Assembly: GCA_003142185.1 (NCBI GenBank)
Contig: PLOR01000096.1
Span: 1 to 64,000 of the forward strand
Direction: 5' to 3'
From: Bryobacterales bacterium
GTDB lineage: Bacteria > Acidobacteriota > Terriglobia > Bryobacterales > Bryobacteraceae
Length of the DNA stretch: 64,000 nucleotides
Shown: in pieces, positions 54,864-63,487 of the stretch
Position numbering within the stretch: the first letter of the stretch is position 1
How the letters are laid out: each line of letters starts with the position of its first letter
Notes under the pieces: generated by a model
Databases searched by the model: none
Told to the model about the DNA's origin: nothing
The model's input: only the letters and a program-made list of their open reading frames with translations
Program-made: the position numbers and the translations under genes

Positions 54864-55507
54864 GCGCCGCCAAGCTGGACGCCAGGCAGGAGATCCTCGA
54901 ACGAATCCACCACGCCGCTGGCGGCGCCGGCGATCGCGCCGCCGAGTACGCAGCGATTCCGCGGGAGTACCGGCGCGAAGGCGGCATGGCGCCCGAGGCG
55001 CGGCTGGAGCTGTTTGCCGCCCGCCTTTACGAATACGGCGCCAGTGTCTACCGCTGCACCGCGGCGCAGATCGCCGATGCCGTGGCGCAGGCGCTTACCC
55101 AGCGCCGCCGCACCGCCATCGTGGTTTCTCACGGCGTGCCCGCGAGCTGGCTGCCCGATGGCTTCGAATTCGTCGAGGACAACGACCTCAGCTATGCCGC
55201 GCTCGATCAGAGTAACGGCGTGCTCACTGGCTGCGAGGCGGCGGTTGCTTTCACCGGCACCATCATCCTGCGCCATGGACCCGGTCAACCGCGCCGCGCC
55301 GTTACCCTGGTGCCCGATTATCATCTTTGCGTGGTCCGGGCGCAACAGATCGTGGAAACCTTGCCGGAAGCCATCCGCCGCGTGGAGGAGTTCCGCGCGG
55401 CGCCGCTCACCACCATCTCCGGACCCTCCGCTACCTCCGACATCGAGATGACCCGCGTCAAGGGCGTTCACGGTCCCAGAACGCTGGACGTAGTGCTGGT
55501 GCTGTAG
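54860..55507 (+). CDS. lutC: Lactate utilization protein LutC
   Basis: A 215-residue LUD-domain protein, the third component of LutABC. Ala-Val-Ala-Phe-Thr-Gly-Thr-Ile-Ile-Leu, Leu-Val-Pro-Asp-Tyr-His-Leu-Cys-Val-Val and Ile-Ser-Gly-Pro-Ser-Ala-Thr-Ser-Asp-Ile-Glu-Met are family patterns. It overlaps lutB by ATGA, with GGAGA upstream. In rhamnose catabolism the aldolase product L-lactaldehyde can be oxidised to L-lactate, which this complex would use, explaining its position. Confidence 0.92.
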   Translation: MSAAKLDARQEILERIHHAAGGAGDRAAEYAAIPREYRREGGMAPEARLELFAARLYEYGASVYRCTAAQIADAVAQALTQRRRTAIVVSHGVPASWLPDGFEFVEDNDLSYAALDQSNGVLTGCEAAVAFTGTIILRHGPGQPRRAVTLVPDYHLCVVRAQQIVETLPEAIRRVEEFRAAPLTTISGPSATSDIEMTRVKGVHGPRTLDVVLVL

Positions 55508-55543
55508 CGGCTCACCTGGACCGGAAATCGGCGGCGCAGGCCA

Positions 55544-55635
55544 GGTAGGACAGACGATCGCCTTTTGTCGTCTGTCAAGTGGGGCGTATCGTGCCGAGGC
55601 GCGACAGGCGGCAGAAACCGATCGCATGTCCTACC
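55544..55635. repeat. Head-to-head pair of family 2 hairpin units
   Basis: Unit 1 (55544-55576): GGTAG, GACAGACGA, loop, TCGTCTGTC, a perfect stem. Unit 2 (55603-55635), inverted: GACAGGCGG, loop, TCGCATGTC, with two mismatches, CTACC. It lies between the convergent lutC and cupin genes. Confidence 0.85.
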
Positions 55636-55655
55636 TCGAGCCGCAAGGGAGGTTC

Positions 55656-56099
55656 TCACTCTCCTTCGTGGCCCAGCGCAATCACAAAATACTGCGCTCG
55701 GCCGGGTCCGGGGTTGCGAACGCCGTGTTCCTGGTTGGAGGCGGCCCACACTACCGAACCGGCTTCCACGCGCGTGGTCACCGATCCCAATGTCACATCG
55801 AGCTGGCCGGTTTGGAGCATCACCACTTCTTCGTGCGCGTGCTTGTGCGGAGGGTGAGACGCCATGCCAGGACCCAGATCGGTCAAGTGCAGTTCGACGT
55901 GATAGCCAGTGTGCGTCGCGCCGTCGAAAACCTGGCGCGATTGGTTCGGCCCGTTAGTCGTCACCGGCAGATCGCCGTAACGGTAGACGCGCGACTCGAT
56001 GAGTTTCTTGTCTTCCTTCTTGGCGCTGCTCTGGTCTTGGCCCTTGGCGGCGGCCAGCGCCGGCAGCAAGAGGGCAATATCTCTGCGTGAGTATTTCAC
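55656..56099 (-). CDS. Exported cupin-domain protein
   Basis: A 147-residue protein with a Tat-like leader (Ser-Arg-Arg-Asp-Ile-Ala-Leu-Leu-Leu) and one cupin barrel. His-Pro-Pro-His-Lys-His-Ala-His-Glu-Glu and a later Glu-His-Gly-Val form the metal-binding cupin motifs. The likely role is binding or isomerising a small sugar-like ligand in the periplasm; the substrate is unknown. The start is GTG 56099. The hydroxypyruvate-isomerase-like gene lies just upstream on the same strand, 42 bases away. Confidence 0.85.
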   Translation of the reverse strand: MKYSRRDIALLLPALAAAKGQDQSSAKKEDKKLIESRVYRYGDLPVTTNGPNQSRQVFDGATHTGYHVELHLTDLGPGMASHPPHKHAHEEVVMLQTGQLDVTLGSVTTRVEAGSVVWAASNQEHGVRNPGPGRAQYFVIALGHEGE

Positions 56100-56141
56100 A
56101 CGCTCAGTGTATACCGGCGGCCGCGCGCCGGGAAGCCCGGC

Positions 56142-56987
56142 TCACACGTCGAAAATGCGCACCGCCTGCTCCAGGCTGGCGATGGCGTCGCGTCCCGGCG
56201 CCGGCCAATACTCGTGCGCAACATAGCCGGTGAAGCCCAGTTCCGCGATGGCCTGCGCGATGAACCGGTAATTGAGTTCCTGCGTTTCATCGATTTCGTG
56301 CCGGCCCGGATTGCCCCCGGTGTGGAAATGGCCGATCCACTGATAGTGGTCGCGAATGTTGCGGACGATATCGCCATCCATGATCTGTGCGTGGTAGATG
56401 TCGAACAGGATTTTCACCCGCGGCGAGTTGACCCGCTGCATTACCTCCACGCCCCAGGCGACGTGGTCGAACATGTAGTCCTTGTGATTGACCTTGCTGT
56501 TCAGCAACTCCATGCAGATGTTGACGCCTTTGTCTTCGGCGTGCGCCTTGACGCGGTTCAGGAAGGCCACGCAGTTGTCCGCGCCCTCGGCGTCGGCCAT
56601 GCCCTGTCGATTGCCGCTAAAAGTGATGATGCTGGGGACGCCATTGGCCGCCGCGTCGTCGAGCGCCTGGTGCATCGCCTTTTCGAGCGGCGCGTGATTT
56701 TCGGTGCGGTTGAGCGCATCGGAAATGGTGCCGCCCGGTCCCGGCGGCCACATGGTGGGCGTCAGACCGTACTTCTTCAGCATCGGCCATTGTTCGGGCC
56801 CCTCCAGGTCGTAGCCCTTCAAGCCCAGGCGCGCGGCCGTCCGGCAGGTGTCTTCGAAGCTCATGTCGTGCGCAAACACTCCGCGCGTCACGCATTGTTT
56901 CAGGCGGCCCTTGCGGGGCGGCGGTGCGGGCGTCTGCGCGGCCGCGGCCGTCAACGCCACGGCAGGCAGGAAATCTCGACGACGCAT
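56142..56987 (-). CDS. Tat-exported hydroxypyruvate isomerase-like (xylose isomerase-like TIM barrel) protein
   Basis: A 281-residue protein. A twin-Arg leader (Arg-Arg-Arg-Asp-Phe-Leu) precedes an AP endonuclease 2/xylose isomerase-like barrel. Met-Glu-Leu-Leu-Asn-Ser-Lys, Ile-Leu-Phe-Asp-Ile-Tyr-His-Ala-Gln, Ile-Gly-His-Phe-His-Thr-Gly-Gly-Asn-Pro-Gly-Arg-His-Glu-Ile and Gly-Tyr-Val-Ala-His-Glu-Tyr match the Hyi group metal site. GGAGG lies before the ATG. Most known relatives are cytoplasmic; export here is a feature of acidobacteria and planctomycetes. It likely forms an operon with the cupin. Confidence 0.88.
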   Translation of the reverse strand: MRRRDFLPAVALTAAAAQTPAPPPRKGRLKQCVTRGVFAHDMSFEDTCRTAARLGLKGYDLEGPEQWPMLKKYGLTPTMWPPGPGGTISDALNRTENHAPLEKAMHQALDDAAANGVPSIITFSGNRQGMADAEGADNCVAFLNRVKAHAEDKGVNICMELLNSKVNHKDYMFDHVAWGVEVMQRVNSPRVKILFDIYHAQIMDGDIVRNIRDHYQWIGHFHTGGNPGRHEIDETQELNYRFIAQAIAELGFTGYVAHEYWPAPGRDAIASLEQAVRIFDV

Positions 56988-57045
56988 TGGAAGCCTCCCA
57001 GACCAAGAGGTTAACTTATTTCGTGGCGCGGCCTGTCAGGCTGCT

Positions 57046-57162
57046 GAGCCGAGAGTCGTCTCGGCTTTTCTTTCTTTTCTTCGGATAGCACCAGAGCGCG
57101 CATACCGAACCCAGGGAGCCGGTCCGGGCCAAACCAAGAAAAGCCGAGACGACTCTCGGCTC
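57046..57162. repeat. 27-bp perfect inverted repeat with nested hairpins
   Basis: The left arm (57046-57072) begins GAGCCGAGAGTCGTC; the right arm (57136-57162) is its exact reverse complement. Each arm alone forms GCCGAGA-4-TCTCGGC. The element lies just after the receptor gene stop and could end its transcript. Confidence 0.88.
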
Positions 57163-57189
57163 TGCAAGCTGGACAGCTCGCGCCACGCG

Positions 57190-60100
57190 TCAGAACTCCA
57201 GCCGCAGCGCCATCTGGCCTTGCCGCGGCGCGTTGGACTGGCTGCTCACCACGCCGAAACTTGCGAGGCTGACGTTCGATCCCGGTGCGCCGTATACCAC
57301 GCGGTTGAACACGTTGAAGAATTCGGCGCGGAAGATCAGCGTCACCCGCTCGGTAATCTCCATGCGCTTCACCGCGCCGACGCTCTCATTCAAATTCCAC
57401 GGCGCACGCAAGCTGTCGTAGGATCGCGCCGCGCTGCCGAATGTGAAGGATGCGGGCACCGCGAACGCCGCCGGATTGATGTAACGGTCCACCGCCGGAT
57501 TGAAATTGCTGTAGCTCATTTCGAGCGGCACACCCGAAACTACGTTCGGCCGCAGCGTGGAGTTGAACAGCGGCAGCGTATTGTTGGCGGTCAGCACGAT
57601 AGGCGTGCCCGCCCAGTATTGATCGATATTGGTGAGAGTCCATCCAGCCATCACCTTGCCCAGCGCGCCGTGCTGGAAAAAGCGCTTGCCTGGCCCGAAC
57701 GGCAGATCGTAGAGGAAGCTGATGGAAACCGCCTGCGGCACATCGGTGTCGCTCACAGCTTTTTCCAATCCACGGTTGTAATATGTCTGCCCCGCCGGTC
57801 CGCCGCCGGCGGCTACGTCGGCGTCGGTGAGAGTCTTCGACCACGCGTAGGCCACCACGCCGGTCAGCCCGTGAGAGATGCGCCGCTCCATTTTCATCTG
57901 CAGCGCGTGGTAGGTCGAGTCGCCGTTCGGGTTGCTGAGGTTGGTGATCGTCAGATACTGCGGGAACGGCCGCAGTGCCTGCGCCACCGAGCCGGTGAAC
58001 CCGGGGTAGGGAAGGGGAATGCCCGCCGCCTGCGCGGCCGCCGAAGTCACCGGCGCGGTGAGCAGGTTGCCCAGGCTCAAATAACTGGGGTTCAGCTCAT
58101 TCGGCTGAATGAGAGCGGTTCCCAGGCGCGTGCCTTTCACACCGACGTAATCGGCTTCCACCAGCAGGTTCGCAATCAGCTCATGCTGCACGCCCACGCT
58201 CCAGTTCTGAAAGTAGGGCGGCCGGCCGTCGCCGGCGCCGATCATCGTCACCGCCGAGCCGTTGACCACCGTGGGGCTGATATCGGGCGGGCGCACGTAG
58301 TTCTGCGGAAAGCCGCTGTCCCAGTTGAAGGCCGGCGTGACGCCGTTGTTGGGGCTGGCGAAAACCGGCGATGCGTTGAAGCCGAAACCGAAACTCTGCG
58401 ATTGCCGCAGACCTGCGTCGGCGTTGCCCGGCCCGTAATAAATCCCGTAGCCGCCGTGCACGGTGGTCTCGGGGCTGGCGGCCCAGGCGAAGCCCACCCG
58501 CGGCCCGAGATTCTTGTAGTCCGTGTTCGCGAAGCTGGTCAACCCGCTGCGGCCGGCGCCGGTGCCGAGAAATTCGATTGCACCCGGCAGGTTCCCCGCG
58601 CCGGGATTAGGAAGCGTTGGGTCGAAGCTCGCCAGGTTGTCGTGCGCTTCCGTGCGCGGGAAATAGATTTCGTAGCGCAGGCCCAGGTTCAGCGTCAGCG
58701 TGCGGCTGATTTTCCAATCGTCCTGCGCGAACCCGGCCAGGTACCGGTAGCGAATGCCCGGAACCAGCGTGAGCTGGTTGAGCTGGCCCTGGTGCACATC
58801 TCCCAGCAGAAAACTGGCGAACGCGCTGCCGGTGGACGAGCTGCCGGGCAGCCCGGTCTCCAGCGTGTTGAAAGCGAAGTTGCCCTGCGAGCCGAAATAA
58901 TCCGCGCCGTTGGTCTGGAGCCAGCGCGCATCGGCGCCGAACTTCAGGCTATGCCGGCCGCGCATCCAGCCGGCCGTGTCGTCGAGCTGAAACACGTTGT
59001 TCATCTGTTCGCCCACGGTCTTGGTGCCGTTGGTCGATCCCCAGGTTGTATAGCCGTCGTTGAACGTCACGTAAGGGAATGCGTTGCCGGCGCCCGTTTG
59101 GACGCCGGTCAGGCCGATCTGGTTCGGCCAGTTCTGGTTCGCGGCCAGCGAGTTCCACAATTGCGCCTCGCGCGTGAAACCGAATGCGGCGTGGTTGAGC
59201 AGCCGTGACGATGGCGACCAATCGTCGCTCAAGCGCGCCCAGCGCGAGTTGTAATCGGTGTTGAGCCCATTGGTGAAGGGATCGGGCAAGGTGTCCGGAT
59301 TGATCTGCGCCTGGCGGCCGACATAGAGGAAGCCGCTGAGCCGATTCGCGTCAGTGAAAGAATGATCGATCTTCAGATCCACCTGGTCGCGGCTGAAACT
59401 GTTCGCGCCCAGCGCGAGAAAGTTATTGAGGTTGCCGCCGTTGGTCGGCTGCGGCAGCAGCGGCAGGATCTTCGATGAAACCGAGCTGTAGTCGCTTTGC
59501 GGAATCTGGTTACCCGGATACGGCGTGCGCGTGTAAGCGCCGCTGGCGGTTAAGGTCGTGGTCGTGGGATCGTAAATCAAAATCGGCTTGCCGCCGCTAC
59601 CCACCAGCGAGGAGAAATTGCCGTCGCGAAAAGCGTCTGGCGGAATGCTCGCCAGCGAATTCGACGACGATTGCTGGTAGCGAAACCCGCTGTAGACGAA
59701 ATAGAAGAACGTACGCTTGCGCCCGTCATATAGATGCGGGATTGCAACCGGGCCACCCATCGCCGCGCCGAATTCGTTTTGCCGGTTGACCGGCGCCGCC
59801 GTGGCGAAGAAGCCGCGCGCATCGAACACGTTGTTGCGCAGGTAGTCGAAAACCGCGCCGTGAAATGCGTTCGTCCCCGACTTGCTTGAAAACACTTCAA
59901 ACCCGCCGCCGGTGCGGCCGTACTCCGCGCTGAAATCGCTGTTCACCAGGCGGAATTCCGAGACGGCTTCGACCGATGGATAGGTGAACAACGTGCCTCC
60001 GCTTTCCGGGCTGGTGGCGCCAACGCCATCGAAGATCACCTCTTTCGCGCGGGATTGCGAGCCATCGATCTGCGTGTTGGAAGCGGTGCCGGTGACGCCA

Positions 60101-60576
60101 GGCGTGAGGAAGATGAAGCTTTCCGGATTACGCATGTTGCCGGAAACCGAAAGCGGAAGATCGGTGACGAGCTTTTCGGTGATGGCGGTGGAATTGTCGG
60201 AGGTTGTGGTGTCGATGACAGGTGTGACGGCGGTTACATCGATAGCCACCCCGTCACCTCTGAACACCCAGGGCACGAGGTCGAGCGTGACCGTCTCGGC
60301 CACATGTATCTGGACTCTTTGGGTGTCGGGGTTAAAGCCCTCTGCGACGGCGCTCACGCTGTAGATGCCCTGCGGCAATTGCCGTAGCGCGTAAGCGCCA
60401 AATCCAGTGCTCGTCGTGGCGTACTTTAGGCCGGTGGCCTGATTGACGGCTTCCACCGCGGCGCTAGGTATCACCGCACCCGTCTGATCCGTCACTAGCC
60501 CCGTCAGCGTGCTGCGGTCCGACTGCGCCACCGCCGCCGTCGCCGCCAAAAACAAAATCGCAAGGTTTCTTAGCAT
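57190..60576 (-). CDS. Oar-like TonB-dependent receptor with carboxypeptidase-regulatory domain
   Basis: An 1128-residue outer-membrane protein. A signal peptide (1-18) ends in Ala-Val-Ala-Gln. A carboxypeptidase-regulatory domain follows (about 20-105: Leu-Thr-Gly-Leu-Val-Thr-Asp-Gln-Thr-Gly-Ala-Val-Ile-Pro). Then there is a plug-like segment (Asp-Leu-Pro-Leu-Ser-Val-Ser-Gly-Asn-Met-Arg, Glu-Val-Ile-Phe-Asp-Gly-Val-Gly) and a large barrel ending in Leu-Arg-Leu-Glu-Phe. It probably imports or binds carbohydrate. ATG 60576 gives a standard signal peptide; the frame extends upstream to 60966, but that part is not protein-like. It is divergent from the 61017 gene. Confidence 0.87.
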   Translation of the reverse strand: MLRNLAILFLAATAAVAQSDRSTLTGLVTDQTGAVIPSAAVEAVNQATGLKYATTSTGFGAYALRQLPQGIYSVSAVAEGFNPDTQRVQIHVAETVTLDLVPWVFRGDGVAIDVTAVTPVIDTTTSDNSTAITEKLVTDLPLSVSGNMRNPESFIFLTPGVTGTASNTQIDGSQSRAKEVIFDGVGATSPESGGTLFTYPSVEAVSEFRLVNSDFSAEYGRTGGGFEVFSSKSGTNAFHGAVFDYLRNNVFDARGFFATAAPVNRQNEFGAAMGGPVAIPHLYDGRKRTFFYFVYSGFRYQQSSSNSLASIPPDAFRDGNFSSLVGSGGKPILIYDPTTTTLTASGAYTRTPYPGNQIPQSDYSSVSSKILPLLPQPTNGGNLNNFLALGANSFSRDQVDLKIDHSFTDANRLSGFLYVGRQAQINPDTLPDPFTNGLNTDYNSRWARLSDDWSPSSRLLNHAAFGFTREAQLWNSLAANQNWPNQIGLTGVQTGAGNAFPYVTFNDGYTTWGSTNGTKTVGEQMNNVFQLDDTAGWMRGRHSLKFGADARWLQTNGADYFGSQGNFAFNTLETGLPGSSSTGSAFASFLLGDVHQGQLNQLTLVPGIRYRYLAGFAQDDWKISRTLTLNLGLRYEIYFPRTEAHDNLASFDPTLPNPGAGNLPGAIEFLGTGAGRSGLTSFANTDYKNLGPRVGFAWAASPETTVHGGYGIYYGPGNADAGLRQSQSFGFGFNASPVFASPNNGVTPAFNWDSGFPQNYVRPPDISPTVVNGSAVTMIGAGDGRPPYFQNWSVGVQHELIANLLVEADYVGVKGTRLGTALIQPNELNPSYLSLGNLLTAPVTSAAAQAAGIPLPYPGFTGSVAQALRPFPQYLTITNLSNPNGDSTYHALQMKMERRISHGLTGVVAYAWSKTLTDADVAAGGGPAGQTYYNRGLEKAVSDTDVPQAVSISFLYDLPFGPGKRFFQHGALGKVMAGWTLTNIDQYWAGTPIVLTANNTLPLFNSTLRPNVVSGVPLEMSYSNFNPAVDRYINPAAFAVPASFTFGSAARSYDSLRAPWNLNESVGAVKRMEITERVTLIFRAEFFNVFNRVVYGAPGSNVSLASFGVVSSQSNAPRQGQMALRLEF

Positions 60577-61016
60577 GAGATCGTCGTCCGGCATCGGCCG
60601 GGAACTCTTAGTGTTCCACTTCAGCAGTGGAATGGGCAAGAGCCGAACAGAGTGCCGGTACGCGATACAAAGCGACGAAAATCTCGACCTCCGAAGAAAC
60701 TCACAGGAATCTGAGCGTATGGAAGCGGGGTTTCTTGGGGGCTTGATACACAGCTCATCATATCCCCATGCGCTCGGAAATGTAGAAATCTCGAGCAGCC
60801 GGGCCTCCCCGGCCCTGCCTTCAACGATGCTGAACAGACCCACACGAAGCTGGCAGGGGATGCTTCGATCTTCGTAGAGCGCCGCAGCAGCCGCTATTCT
60901 AACCCCGGGCTGGAACTCCGCCGCAGCGCCCCATGCGGCCGGCGCCGGCGAGGCCGGTCCAGTCACGGCTGGAAATGGCGCTTCAATTGCTCATTCGCCC
61001 GAGAGGTGCAAATCTT
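60577..61016. other. Intergenic region between divergent surface-protein genes
   Basis: 440 bases with no supported gene. It must hold the promoters of both flanking genes. No clear -35/-10 pair stands out. A GCCGGG-CCTC-CCCGGC hairpin-like stretch (about 60800-60817) and a GC-rich end near 60940 are the only structures seen. GAGAGG precedes the right-hand start codon. Confidence 0.5.
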
Positions 61017-63374
61017 ATGACGATTCGGTTCAGGCGTTTGCCGCCGCCCCCAGATGCGCTGCGGCACAATAACTCAGCGCGCGTGGCGTTTGTCGCCATC
61101 GCATTACTCCTCATAACCGGGCCGTTAGCGGCTGCGCCTCCGTCTCCGTTCTCCACGTTCCTGGTCGCGAACGCCACCGTGCAGGGAATCGGCCACGATG
61201 CAGCCGGCAACGTCTTCGTTCTGGGAACCGTCACTAACAGCCCTATTCCAGGCCGCGCGACGAGTCTTTTCGCCGCCCGCTTCGACCCCAACGCTACCAC
61301 GACCACCTACTTCGTCTATCTGGGCAGCGGCAGCGACGTAGCAGGGGCACTGGCCGTCGACGCGCAAGGCAACGCCTACATCACGGGCCATACGACGTCG
61401 AACGATTTCCCCGTTACTTCCGGTTTCAGCGGGTCCGGCGGCCCGTTCGCGATCAAACTGGACCCGACCGGAGCGGTCGTGTACGCAACATTGTTCGCCG
61501 GCGCCGTTGCGGCAACCCCCACGGCAATCGCGGTCGACAGCAGCGGCAGCGTCGTCATCTCCGGCATTGGGCTGCAGGGCTACACTACCGCTTCGGCCGT
61601 GTTCTCATCGAATGGCCTCAGTGATGATTTATTTGTGATCAAACTCGATCCTTCCGGGACGAAGGTCGTGTTCGCCGCCTTGGGGATATCCGGAAGCCAG
61701 ATCGCGCTCGGCCCACAAGGTGACATCTTCCTCGCGGGCACTGCGCCTTCCACACCATTTCCCCCGTATCCGACGACGCCTGGCGCATACCAAACCACGT
61801 TTTCGCCCGCCTGTCTCCCGGCTATGTTCGGATGCGACTATGCGAGCCCGCAACATGTTACGCACCTCAGCGCCGACGGCATGCAGTTGCTCTACTCCAC
61901 CTTCATTTCCGGACTGAGCGGCGCAAACAATTCGGGTCTGGCGGTGGACAGCGCCGGGAACGCTTATGTTACGGGAATGGCGACCACGTATGTAACGGGA
62001 GCCACCACTTCGACGACAGATTATCCTTACACGGTCACGCCGGGCACTGGCGACCGAATCGGACTGTTTCTGACGAAACTGGACCCCACCGGCTCGAAGC
62101 TGCTTTGGTCCGTCCCGCAGGGCGGCAGCTCTCTGGCGCTCGATGCCGATGGCAACCCGGTGGTGGGCGGGTATTCTTCCACCGGCCCGGCTTACAGCGC
62201 GTATGGCCAGACTCCGCCACCTGCCGGCAATACTCCCGCCGCGTGTCTTCCCAACGGAACAACCGTGCAATCGAGTGCGTATGTCCAGCGTTTCAAGGCG
62301 CAGGATGGCAGCCTCGCCGCGACCGAACTCTTGAGCGCCACCGTGTCGTTCAACGTGACACCACCGGCCATAGCGGTCGAGCCGGATGGCCGCATTCTGC
62401 TCGCGGGCGACACCACATATCCGGACGTCCCGCTTTCGCCCGGCGTCGTGTTCAGCGAAGCTGCCGCGCAGCGTGCGGTCCCGGGAGTGTTCCTCGCCGC
62501 ATTCGATCTTTCGACGCCCGTCGCTGGCCCGCAGGTCAGTTGTGTCACCGACGCCGCAACGCTGGCGCTGGTCGGCCCGGTCGCGCCCGGCCAGCTCGTG
62601 TCGCTTTTCGGTTATGAGCTTGGTCCGCAGACGGGAGTATCGGGATCCGCCTCCGGCCAGACTCTGTTTCCCACTTCTCTGGGGAACGTGCAGGTGACGT
62701 TCGATGGCGTTCCGGCGCCGCTGCTCTATGTCTCTTCAAGCCAGATCAACGCGCAGGTCCCGTTCGAGGTGGCGTCGCAGACCTCGACCGTGATGACCGT
62801 TTCCATCGCTCCGGATTCGGCCAGAGCCTATAGCACCGCAGCTGCCCGTCTATTCGCCGTCGCCGAAAGCAGCCCGTCTCTGTTCGTCGATACAAGTGTG
62901 CCGCCGCCGAACTGCGTCCCGGTGACGTTCAGCGGCTTCGCCTCGCTGGTCGCGCTGAACAGCGACGGCTCGCTGAACGGCTGCGGCAATCCCGCCAAGC
63001 CGGGAAGCACCGTCACCGTTTTTCTCAACGGCGTGGCGGCAAAGCCGGACAACGGCGCCTTTTTCCCTGCCACCGGGAGCATCACCGGTTCGGACACCGG
63101 CCCATTCGGCAGCCAGGTGGACGTGCGGGGAGGCTCGGCGTTGGCGCCAAACGGCGACGTGGCTTCGCTGGCTGCCGGCCCGCTGTTCCCGGTGACCGGC
63201 TCGATTGCCGGAGTCGACCAACTCGCCGTCCAGCTTCCTGGAATAGCAGCGTCCGGCTTACAGGCGATCTCTCTGGCAGTGGCAATCAACGGTATCCCCG
63301 CCGCCCCGTTGGCTTACGACACGGAGACCGCCTCCGCGATCCAGCCGGAAGTAATCGTTTGGGTGGAGCAGTAA
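61017..63374 (+). CDS. Secreted SBBP-type propeller protein with TIGR03437 C-terminal domain
   Basis: A 785-residue exported protein. The signal peptide hydrophobic core is at about 23-38. SBBP/beta-propeller repeats follow with the wording Ala-Val-Asp-x-x-Gly-Asn-Ala-Tyr-Ile-Thr-Gly and Phe-Val-Ile-Lys-Leu-Asp-Pro-Ser-Gly, to about 500. The last ~270 residues are a TIGR03437 domain (Val-Ala-Pro-Gly-Gln-Leu-Val-Ser-Leu-Phe-Gly, Val-Thr-Phe-Asp-Gly-Val-Pro-Ala-Pro-Leu-Leu-Tyr-Val, Gln-Ile-Asn-Ala-Gln-Val-Pro-Phe). ATG 61017 has GAGAGG upstream. It is the third protein of this plan in the window and is divergent from the second Oar-like receptor. Confidence 0.87.
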   Translation: MTIRFRRLPPPPDALRHNNSARVAFVAIALLLITGPLAAAPPSPFSTFLVANATVQGIGHDAAGNVFVLGTVTNSPIPGRATSLFAARFDPNATTTTYFVYLGSGSDVAGALAVDAQGNAYITGHTTSNDFPVTSGFSGSGGPFAIKLDPTGAVVYATLFAGAVAATPTAIAVDSSGSVVISGIGLQGYTTASAVFSSNGLSDDLFVIKLDPSGTKVVFAALGISGSQIALGPQGDIFLAGTAPSTPFPPYPTTPGAYQTTFSPACLPAMFGCDYASPQHVTHLSADGMQLLYSTFISGLSGANNSGLAVDSAGNAYVTGMATTYVTGATTSTTDYPYTVTPGTGDRIGLFLTKLDPTGSKLLWSVPQGGSSLALDADGNPVVGGYSSTGPAYSAYGQTPPPAGNTPAACLPNGTTVQSSAYVQRFKAQDGSLAATELLSATVSFNVTPPAIAVEPDGRILLAGDTTYPDVPLSPGVVFSEAAAQRAVPGVFLAAFDLSTPVAGPQVSCVTDAATLALVGPVAPGQLVSLFGYELGPQTGVSGSASGQTLFPTSLGNVQVTFDGVPAPLLYVSSSQINAQVPFEVASQTSTVMTVSIAPDSARAYSTAAARLFAVAESSPSLFVDTSVPPPNCVPVTFSGFASLVALNSDGSLNGCGNPAKPGSTVTVFLNGVAAKPDNGAFFPATGSITGSDTGPFGSQVDVRGGSALAPNGDVASLAAGPLFPVTGSIAGVDQLAVQLPGIAASGLQAISLAVAINGIPAAPLAYDTETASAIQPEVIVWVEQ

Positions 63375-63487
63375 GTCGCGCAAACGGTCCCAGCCCGAGC
63401 CGCGGTTTAGAACCCCGGGGGCATGTGGCCGGGGACCCGGAGCCCCACCTCCGCTTCACGCTAAACTAAGAGTTCTCCGCGAACAAC

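Noticed and set aside
56848-59208. A plus-strand open frame of 786 codons opposite the second Oar-like receptor
   Set aside because: It is antisense to a strongly supported receptor; composition is Arg/Ala/Gly-rich with no recognisable domain.
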